Under the pieces are notes generated by a model. It worked only from the letters and a program-made list of their open reading frames with translations. It did not search any database and was not told the DNA's origin. This document shows positions 58,156 to 64,000 of a DNA stretch of 64,000 nt, one piece after another. The stretch is from NCBI GenBank assembly GCA_942493055.1, contig OW818680.1, forward strand, positions 2,976,001 through 3,040,000, read 5' to 3'. The DNA comes from CAIZQW01 sp942493055 (lineage in GTDB: Bacteria > Verrucomicrobiota > Kiritimatiellia > RFP12 > UBA1067). Position numbers and translations under genes: made by a program. The first letter of the stretch is position 1. Every line of letters begins with the position of its first letter.

Positions 58156-58593
58156 ATGAATACGACAACCCCATATAGCGAGGAAGCTCTGCTTCGTGAC
58201 CTGGACGCGCTTGCGCCCCTGGTCAAGGAGGGCTTTGCGAGCCTGGAGGGGCCTTCGCCCCGCGTGTTGAATGCGATTCACGAGGAGGCGGTTGCGCAGG
58301 CGATGCGGCGCAAGACACGGGTTCACATCACCTGGCGTGTACGTTTCGCTGCAGCGGCTGCGGCTGCTGTGCTTTTGGGAGGCATATCGCTCCAGACCTG
58401 GCGCACCTGGAATAGCGGCAGGCATGACGCGCAGATGGTCCAGCTCTTGCGCATCTCGACACAGGGCGCGGGGTCAACCGAGCATGAGCTGGCTGACACG
58501 TCTGAACTGGCCACCTTCCTGCTGAGCATGCAAGGCTTTGACCGGGACTCCTACTTTAGCTCTCCGGATGGAACTGAATCTCTTTGGCTGTAG
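58156..58593 (+). CDS. Probable membrane anti-sigma factor
   Basis: 145 residues. An N-terminal acidic region (about 1-55) is followed by RRKTRVHITWRVRFAAAAAAAVLL, a single membrane helix (about residues 62-78), then a short periplasmic tail. No HxxxCxxC zinc motif is present, so it is not a classical ZAS-type protein. Assignment as anti-sigma factor rests on coupling to the sigma gene and on topology. Its last 38 bases overlap the 3' end of rsfS on the other strand. Confidence 0.6.
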   Translation: MNTTTPYSEEALLRDLDALAPLVKEGFASLEGPSPRVLNAIHEEAVAQAMRRKTRVHITWRVRFAAAAAAAVLLGGISLQTWRTWNSGRHDAQMVQLLRISTQGAGSTEHELADTSELATFLLSMQGFDRDSYFSSPDGTESLWL

Positions 58594-58906
58594 CCCAGAG
58601 GCGCTCAATATTATAATAGGCGCGGGCTTCCGGCGAGAAGACATGGACAACGGCTGTCACGTAGTCAACGATGACCCACCCGCTCGAAGATTCTCCTGAC
58701 GTGCGATAACTCGCAATATTATGGGTCTTCATGCGGTGCTGCGTTTCTGCAATCAAGGCTTTCAGGTGCGGGGCGGATGTGCCTGTCGCCACGACATAAA
58801 AATCCGTGACCCCTGAAATACCCCTGACATCGAAAATACGGATGTCGTCTGCCTTCTTTTGATATAACGCGCGTGCTGCCTCTATTGCCATTTGTTCAGA
58901 ATTCAT
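58556..58906 (-). CDS. rsfS: Ribosome silencing factor RsfS
   Basis: 116 residues. RsfS binds L14 of the 50S subunit and blocks subunit joining during starvation. KKADDIRIFDVRGISGVTDFYVVATGTSA, SYRTSGESSSGWVIVDYVTAVVHVF and ARAYYNIERLW are the family core. It lacks a ribosome-binding site. CATTAT, a plausible -10, is six bases before the ATG and 17 bases after TTGAGT, so the message may be leaderless. The gene converges on and overlaps the probable anti-sigma gene by 38 bases. Confidence 0.95.
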   Translation of the reverse strand: MNSEQMAIEAARALYQKKADDIRIFDVRGISGVTDFYVVATGTSAPHLKALIAETQHRMKTHNIASYRTSGESSSGWVIVDYVTAVVHVFSPEARAYYNIERLWATAKEIQFHPES

Positions 58907-58948
58907 GTTTATATAATGCCTGTTTCTTGCCCAAAACTCAACACCGAA

Positions 58949-60328
58949 TTACTGTTGGGCGGGTTTTAATGCCGGGTCGTCCAGGTCCAGCCGGTAGAGG
59001 ATCTGCGTGTAGTCATAGCGGGGCGTCGGCGCGGGCTTGTTCGCGAACGTCATGGTATAGGAGCCTTCAAACAGGATAAACGGCGCCTTTTCAGGGGTGT
59101 GCTCCGTGTGCAGCCTGGGGTTGTAAAAGGTATAATTGTCATGCGACAGGACCTTCACGGCCTTGCCCCAGGGGCCGAGAGGCGAAGCCGCCTCTGCATA
59201 CCAGAGTTCGCCAAAGGCGGAGGGTTTGCCAAAATGCTCCATGAAGACCGTGACCCAGCGTTTCCGGAAGGCGTTATAGGCCATGGAGCCTGAATGGGGC
59301 TTCACCGGCTTCCCGTCGCCCGCGGCTGTCAGAGAATCCTGCGGTTTGAGCGCTTCCCAGGTTGACTGATCCTGCCAGGCCTCAAAGGTCGCGGGAAAGC
59401 GCATGCGCGGCAAGGGATCACCCATGAGCATCCACGCCTTGTTGTCTGCATCTGTCCAGCGATTCGGATGGCCGTCCGGCAGCAGCGGCTGTTTCGGCGC
59501 GGTTTCTGATTTCGTCCAGATCACCTGGAGCCGTTCGAAATTGAGGGTCTCGTCATTCCAGACACACAGGCCGGCTTCGTAGGCGTCCAGCGGCGGCTTG
59601 ATCTTGACATACGTGGCTACCAGATGATACGTGCCCGCCTTGTCCGGCAGGCTCATATAGCCGCTGATCCAGGTGGGCCCGCTGCCCGGCATCTTGGCCA
59701 CGCCGCGCGGAAAGCCCTTGGCGTCCCGGAAGTAGTTGTATTTCACACGCAGGGGCGGCTCAAAGGAGGTGAGGGGCTGAATTTCCGTGGTGGCGCTGGT
59801 CATATCAAAGACCCCCAGGGGGTAGCGCGCCATCGTCGTGTCACCCCAGGCCCAGAAGAGCTTTCCGCGATGAACCGCAAGCTGGACGCTGTCGCACCCG
59901 AGCTCCTCCGACTCCTGCCAGGCCGTCTCGGCGCCCAGCTTCTGGCTCTCGGCAAAGAGGCCGCCGCCGGTCAGACGTCCCAGGCGCTTGGCGACAATCG
60001 TGCGCTTGACTTCGACCTTCACCGTCTTGCCCGGCTCGAGTCTCAGCCGCACACCCCGCATGCCAAAGCCGTCTTTGGGCACCTCATAGCCATGTCCAAG
60101 CACATCGAACCAGACCTCGCGGCCCAGCAGCTCCGGGAGGTCGCAGGCGATCACCCCGGCGTTGTCCGTGACCAGCCGCACCTGGTGCGTGGTCCGGAGT
60201 TCGATCAAGGGGACAGGCCAGCCTGCCCCCTTCTCCACAACCTCGATACGGCAGGGCGTGACGCCGTGAGCATAATATGCAAGGGAAAGTGCAGCAACGA
60301 GTATAGCGGGGCATCTTCTTTTCATCAT
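58949..60328 (-). CDS. Secreted protein with beta-propeller-like domain (DUF4185-like)
   Basis: 459 residues. A signal peptide is visible (MMKRRCPAILVAALSLAYYA). Residues about 25-115 look like an all-beta domain, then LGCDSVQLAVHRGKLFWAWGDTTMARYPLG and similar segments (GPTWISGYMSLPD, AWMLMGDPLPRMRFPATFE, SMAYNAFRKRWVTVFMEHFG) give a repeated blade-like pattern. This recalls five-bladed propeller glycosidase-like proteins and DUF4185. Family assignment is not firm, and no catalytic residue can be named. AAGGAG precedes the start. It diverges from the symporter unit, with a shared upstream region of 130 bp. Confidence 0.65.
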   Translation of the reverse strand: MMKRRCPAILVAALSLAYYAHGVTPCRIEVVEKGAGWPVPLIELRTTHQVRLVTDNAGVIACDLPELLGREVWFDVLGHGYEVPKDGFGMRGVRLRLEPGKTVKVEVKRTIVAKRLGRLTGGGLFAESQKLGAETAWQESEELGCDSVQLAVHRGKLFWAWGDTTMARYPLGVFDMTSATTEIQPLTSFEPPLRVKYNYFRDAKGFPRGVAKMPGSGPTWISGYMSLPDKAGTYHLVATYVKIKPPLDAYEAGLCVWNDETLNFERLQVIWTKSETAPKQPLLPDGHPNRWTDADNKAWMLMGDPLPRMRFPATFEAWQDQSTWEALKPQDSLTAAGDGKPVKPHSGSMAYNAFRKRWVTVFMEHFGKPSAFGELWYAEAASPLGPWGKAVKVLSHDNYTFYNPRLHTEHTPEKAPFILFEGSYTMTFANKPAPTPRYDYTQILYRLDLDDPALKPAQQ

Positions 60329-60404
60329 AATAAAATCACTCCTTATGTAAATTACACTTTCCCTCCCACGATAGCAACTCTCAAAAAAAATTTGAAATTG
60401 CGGA

Positions 60405-60434
60405 TTGCATCTGGCGGCTGTTTCTATTTATAAT
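60405..60434 (+). promoter_or_regulatory. Promoter of the symporter operon
   Basis: TTGCAT and a perfect TATAAT are 18 bases apart, 25 bases before the small accessory gene. Confidence 0.7.
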
Positions 60435-60459
60435 AACAGTCTAAAAATAAGGAGTGACT

Positions 60460-60633
60460 ATGTTTGGTATACAAGATCCTTGCGTCGTCGGCGCGTATCT
60501 GCTCGCCGCATCAGGAGCCGTCGTCTGTGCAATTTACGGGATTGCAAACTGGAACAAGGGCGATGAGCCTGTCAAGCCCGAGGATGTCCAGTGGGCTAAA
60601 GAGGAAAAAGAGGACGTTGAAACCACCCTGTAG
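60460..60633 (+). CDS. Symporter small accessory protein (57 aa)
   Basis: 57 residues, starting MFGIQDPCVVGAYLLAASGA and ending KEEKEDVETTL. AAGGAG lies six bases before the ATG and the stop is 29 bases before the symporter start. One hydrophobic helix (about residues 8-28) is followed by a short acidic tail containing YGIANWNKG. Small proteins of this plan precede SSS-family transporter genes in many bacteria and are thought to act as accessory subunits; the mechanism is not known. Confidence 0.82.
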   Translation: MFGIQDPCVVGAYLLAASGAVVCAIYGIANWNKGDEPVKPEDVQWAKEEKEDVETTL

Positions 60634-60662
60634 ACGCACATTTTAAGAAAGGATCACTGTAC

Positions 60663-62561
60663 ATGGATATCTTCACCTTTATTGTTCTCCTGGTTTATCT
60701 CCTGGCAACAGGCTATCTGGGGTATCTGGGGTATCGCCAGACCAAGACCGCCTCCGACTATCTTGTCGCAGGCCGTAATGCCCACCCTGTGGTGATGGCG
60801 CTCTCCTACGGCGCGACCTTCATCAGCACCTCGGCCATTGTCGGGTTCGGCGGCGTGGCGGCCAATTTCGGCATGGGGCTCCTCTGGCTGACCGTACTCA
60901 ATATCTTCGTGGGCATCTTCATCGCTTTCGTCTTCCTGGGCAACCCCACGCGCCGCATGGGCCACCATCTCGATGCACACACCTTCCCGGAGTTGATGGG
61001 CAAGCGGTATAACAGCCGCTTCGTGCAGATCGTCTGCGCGCTGATCATCTTCTTCTTCATGCCGCTCTACGCCATGGCCGTCATCATCGGCGGTGCGGAG
61101 TTCATCGGCCCGATCTTCCACATCTCTTACGACGCGGCGCTCTATCTCTTCGCCCTCATCGTGGCGGCGTATGTGATCGCCGGCGGCATCAAAGGCGTGA
61201 TGCTCACCGATGCCCTGCAAGGCGCCATCATGCTGGTCGGCATGGTCGCGCTCCTCTTCATCACCTACTCCCAGCTCGGCGGTTTCACCGCCGCCCATCA
61301 GACCCTCACAGACCTCGGACCGCAGGTGCCCAAGGCGCTCCAAGCCATCGGCCATCAGGGCTGGACCTCGATGCCGCTCTTCGGCTGGGCTGCGCCGGGC
61401 GCGCCGGCTGCTGAGGCCGCGAAGTTCAACCTCTGGTGGATCATGGTCTCCACGATCGTCATGGGCGTGGGCATCGGCGTGCTCGCCCAGCCGCAGCTCA
61501 TTGTGCGCTTCATGACGGTCAAGTCGAAGCAGTCACTCAACCGCGGCGTCGTGGCCGGCGGCATCTTCATCTTCTTCATGACAGGCGTCGCCTTTGTCGT
61601 GGGCGCACTCTCGAACGCCTACTTTGCAAAACACGAAGTCATCCGCTGCCAGATCGTGGAAGAGCGCGTATTGCTCGACCCAGGGGCCGATGGCAATGGC
61701 GTGCTCAAGCTGGCCCCCTTGGATGCCGCAACGAACGTGACGAGCCGCTGCAAGGCCTTTATCGCCTACAAGCTGCCGGGTGAGAAACCAGACGTCGCCC
61801 CTAACTACATCATCAAGACGCCCGGCACGAAAATCACCCGCGGCGCTAACGGCGAACCTGACACCATCACCCCCGGACTCATCGCGATCGCGCGCACCGT
61901 CACGCTGGGCACCACGTTGAAGGGCAACAGCGACACGATCATCCCGCGGTATGTCAACAGCGCGCTGCCCAAATGGTTCGGCGTTATCTTCCTGCTGACC
62001 CTGCTCTCCGCAGCCATGAGCACGCTTTCAAGCCAGTTCCACACCATGGGAACCGCGATCGGACGTGACATCTGCGAGCCCCTCTCCAGAGGCAATGCCG
62101 CACGGACCGTCCTGATCACGCGCATGGGCATCATCCTGGGCCTCGTGATCGCCATCGTCCTCGGCAAGCTGGTGCGCGGCAACATCATCGCCCTGGCCAC
62201 CGCGATCTTCTTCGGCATCTGCGCGGCAACCTTCCTGCCTGCCTTCCTCTCCGGACTCTTCTGGAAGCGCATGACCAAGCCAGCGGCCCTGGCGTCCATG
62301 CTGACAGGATTCGCCTTCAGCGCCTTCTGGTCGGTCTGCATCAACGCCAAGACCGCCACTGGTCTGGGCATCTGCCAGGCGCTCTTCGGTAAGCCGACAC
62401 TGCTCTCCCCCGCCTTCAGCGCAACGTGGGCTGTGGTGGATCCGATCCTGATCGCCCTGCCGATCTCTGCGCTGGTCGCTGTGGCCGTAGCATACATGAC
62501 CAAGCCGCTCCCGGCGGAGCATGTCGCGTATGTCTTCGGCGGTCCTAAGCCCAAGGCGTAA
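60663..62561 (+). CDS. Sodium:solute symporter (SSS family)
   Basis: 632 residues with about 13 membrane helices. MDIFTFIVLLVYLLATGYLG, KTASDYLVAGRNAHPVVMAL and SYGATFISTSAIVGFGG form the sodium-binding N-terminus typical of SSS proteins. GGIKGVMLTDALQGAIMLVG and VIFLLTLLSAAMSTLSSQFHT are later signatures. A large soluble loop of about 100 residues (about 325-425) is longer than usual. The substrate cannot be assigned. It is preceded by the small accessory gene and ends before a strong terminator. Confidence 0.92.
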   Translation: MDIFTFIVLLVYLLATGYLGYLGYRQTKTASDYLVAGRNAHPVVMALSYGATFISTSAIVGFGGVAANFGMGLLWLTVLNIFVGIFIAFVFLGNPTRRMGHHLDAHTFPELMGKRYNSRFVQIVCALIIFFFMPLYAMAVIIGGAEFIGPIFHISYDAALYLFALIVAAYVIAGGIKGVMLTDALQGAIMLVGMVALLFITYSQLGGFTAAHQTLTDLGPQVPKALQAIGHQGWTSMPLFGWAAPGAPAAEAAKFNLWWIMVSTIVMGVGIGVLAQPQLIVRFMTVKSKQSLNRGVVAGGIFIFFMTGVAFVVGALSNAYFAKHEVIRCQIVEERVLLDPGADGNGVLKLAPLDAATNVTSRCKAFIAYKLPGEKPDVAPNYIIKTPGTKITRGANGEPDTITPGLIAIARTVTLGTTLKGNSDTIIPRYVNSALPKWFGVIFLLTLLSAAMSTLSSQFHTMGTAIGRDICEPLSRGNAARTVLITRMGIILGLVIAIVLGKLVRGNIIALATAIFFGICAATFLPAFLSGLFWKRMTKPAALASMLTGFAFSAFWSVCINAKTATGLGICQALFGKPTLLSPAFSATWAVVDPILIALPISALVAVAVAYMTKPLPAEHVAYVFGGPKPKA

Positions 62562-62582
62562 GACCGACAACCGGCAACGCTA

Positions 62583-62618
62583 AAAGGCCCCTTGACGCGC
62601 TTGCATCAAGGGGCCTTT
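62583..62618 (+). terminator. Rho-independent terminator between the symporter and hsp20
   Basis: AAAGGCCCCTTGA pairs with TCAAGGGGCCTTT. The stem is symmetrical, so it could serve both convergent genes. Confidence 0.9.
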
Positions 62619-62638
62619 CTCATGAGATCAACCCGTCT

Positions 62639-63157
62639 TTAGTCGGTCGCGATTTCAATGCGTTTGCGTTCTGTTTTAGCCTGCTCCGTCTTGGGCAGGG
62701 TCAGGGTCAAGACCCCCTTCTTGAACTGCGCTTTCGCTTTGTCGCGATCGACGCCATCCGGTAGCGCGAAGGCCCTGCTGAACTGTCCATAGCTGACCTC
62801 CGTGAGGTGATAGTTTCTCTTCTTTTCCTCCTGTTCTCTACGCTTCTCGCCTCGGATGGTCACCCTGTCGCGCTCAACATTGACCTCAATATCCTTTTCG
62901 TCAAGGCCCGGTAATTCAGCCTTGACCCTAAACTCCTCGTCTGTTTCAGAGACTTCGAAATTTGGAGACTCGAACCAAGGGTTATCGGCCGTTTTCATAA
63001 CATGAAAGGGCCTCTCTCCCAATAACCCTCCAAAATCAGCAAAGAAGTCTTCAAACATATTGTTCATTCTTCGCTGCAATGTTGCGATCTGATCCTCTTG
63101 ATCATTCGCACGTGCTACGCTTGTCTCTTTCTTTCTCCACGGAATAAGGTCTTTCAT
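62639..63157 (-). CDS. Small heat shock protein (Hsp20/alpha-crystallin)
   Basis: 172 residues. ATP-independent chaperone that holds unfolding proteins. The alpha-crystallin domain spans about residues 65-160: FEVSETDEEFRVKAELPGLD, VERDRVTIRGEKRREQEEKK and the hallmark GVLTLTLPK. The N-terminal arm has RRMNNMFEDFFADFGGLL. AAGGAG precedes the ATG. A sigma-54-like promoter is visible 62 bases upstream of the probable 5' end of translation (63230-63245). Confidence 0.95.
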   Translation of the reverse strand: MKDLIPWRKKETSVARANDQEDQIATLQRRMNNMFEDFFADFGGLLGERPFHVMKTADNPWFESPNFEVSETDEEFRVKAELPGLDEKDIEVNVERDRVTIRGEKRREQEEKKRNYHLTEVSYGQFSRAFALPDGVDRDKAKAQFKKGVLTLTLPKTEQAKTERKRIEIATD

Positions 63158-63596
63158 GTTACGCTCCTTTCCACATTATGGCCTTTCGCCTTTGGTTGTT
63201 AGATTGATTCATTAACCACCTTTTATTTAAGCATCAAGAATGCCAAAAACCGCCTTAAAAAGTAAGGGGTTGAAAATCAAGAACTTACTGTTTTGAGCCC
63301 TGAAATGCCTGCCTGGAATGCGTGTCACGAATTCACAGATGTGCTTTCACAGATGAGTCGTTTTGACTCGCAGGAGAGGTCGGCGTGTTGCTGGCCACGC
63401 AGGAATAAACGAAGAGGTAACTTTTAGCTAAGGATTGCGCGGATTGAGAAATTTTACCGCAAAGAACGCATAGAACTCAGAGAAAAGAGATTCTCACCTG
63501 ATCATAAAAACAAAGCGTTTAGAAGTTGGTCTCTGCGATCTTTGTGTTCTTTGTGGTTAAAAAAACAAGTTTCCAGTTTCAAGTTTCTCTTCAAGC
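63158..63596. other. Intergenic region upstream of hsp20 with an inverted repeat pair
   Basis: No gene seen. 63230-63245 reads TGGCATTCTTGATGCT on the minus strand, with GG and GC ten bases apart, the spacing of a sigma-54 promoter. 63453-63490 (CCGCAAAGAACGCATAGAAC) and 63521-63560 (ATCTTTGTGTTCTTTGTGG) are inverted relatives. Confidence 0.6.
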
Positions 63597-64000
63597 CTAC
63601 TGATCAAACGTGCGCTGGGTCAGGAACTTCTGGTGCAGGCTCTTGACGGTGTCGGGATGGTCACCGGCGACATCGCGCTTTTCCTGCTCGTCCTTGACCA
63701 GGTTGTAGAGTGCCCACGTTGAGAGCTCTGGTTTTTTGCCGTTGTACACCACTTTCCAGTCACCGTCACGCAGCGCCCACTTGCTGCCTCCTCCGCTGCC
63801 CCAGACCCAGTAAAAGTCGCGCACAGGGAGCGTCCCGGTCCCGAAGAGCAGGGGCGACAGGTCTCTGCCGTCCAGGCGCGGCAGCTTCTCCTTTGGATAC
63901 TCCGCCAGCTTTGCAACGGTCGGAAGCCAATCGACAATGTGAACCGGCGTCTGAATCGTCTGCGGCTTGATCGTGCCCGGCCAGTTGGCCAATCCGGGAA
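63597..64000 (-). CDS. Sulfatase, C-terminal part (continues beyond window)
   Basis: At least 134 residues are visible; the frame stays open to the right edge, so the start and the active-site C/S-x-P-x-R motif are outside. ANWPGTIKPQTIQTPVHIVDWLPTVAKLA matches the C-terminal region of formylglycine-dependent sulfatases (WPG-I-pG, then D--PT). LDGRDLSPLLFG, ALRDGDWKVVYNG and ALYNLVKDEQEKRDVAGDHPD are further family segments. Such enzymes remove sulfate from polysaccharides, consistent with other secreted sugar-active proteins nearby. Confidence 0.9.
   Translation of the reverse strand, partial: PGLANWPGTIKPQTIQTPVHIVDWLPTVAKLAEYPKEKLPRLDGRDLSPLLFGTGTLPVRDFYWVWGSGGGSKWALRDGDWKVVYNGKKPELSTWALYNLVKDEQEKRDVAGDHPDTVKSLHQKFLTQRTFDQ

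Overview
The window comes from a Gram-negative, GC-rich bacterium, most likely of the PVC superphylum and probably Kiritimatiellota or a close relative. This is an inference from gene content: a large set of type II secretion pseudopilins, Tat-exported Gfo/Idh/MocA oxidoreductases and a TIM-barrel isomerase, a sulfatase, very large secreted modular proteins, an Mla-type lipid transporter, and GYF_2-domain proteins. No rRNA or other phylogenetic marker was available to test this.

Layout. 1-7145 (minus strand) is a type II secretion/pilus operon: GspF first, then eight pseudopilin-like genes, the last cut by the window edge. 7246-13504 (minus) holds a 1418-residue bifunctional glycogen debranching enzyme, LarC (nickel-pincer cofactor) and a CBM9-like protein. 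A repeat-dense gap and tRNA-Ser(GCU) follow. Then come a SNF2 helicase, LarE, PanC and a YifB/ComM ATPase, a GxxExxY gene bracketed by inverted repeats, and a 1940-residue secreted protein with its own pseudopilin (22.7-29.5 kb). A secreted protein with a clear terminator and a complete IS3-family element (31802-33199) come next. 33-42 kb carries MlaF, a STAS-MlaE fusion, ArgS, TrxA, a galactokinase-like protein, a phosphohexomutase and a zinc-ribbon/PTS-EIIA fusion. 42-46 kb is a Tat-exported oxidoreductase/isomerase operon. HU and an EF-hand protein follow, then the aromatic operon aroF-tyrA-pheA (47.5-50.5 kb, minus). Divergent from it are two coiled-coil GYF_2 proteins, then tgt, yajC, ispF, a TatD-like hydrolase and an ECF sigma factor with a probable membrane anti-sigma partner. 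The right end carries rsfS, a secreted protein of unknown function, a sodium:solute symporter with a 57-residue accessory peptide, Hsp20 and the C-terminal part of a sulfatase.

Main discovery. Upstream of aroF on the minus strand there is an apparent complete transcription attenuator: a promoter, a 26-codon leader peptide with five Phe and three Tyr codons, an antiterminator pairing, and an intrinsic terminator abutting the aroF ribosome-binding site. The three structural genes commit carbon to Phe and Tyr, so the arrangement is functionally coherent.

Second theme: repeats. Nearly every intergenic gap holds degenerate tandem arrays with 7-10 bp period, often bracketed as inverted repeats, or structured palindromes. 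Two copies of a ~180 bp element fold as two hairpins inside a closing stem and resemble REPINs. Repeat DNA also appears inside conserved genes, in frame (larC, the SNF2 helicase, argS), and supplies alternative N-termini or stop codons to others. This resembles the palindromic elements of Rickettsia, but with different sequences.
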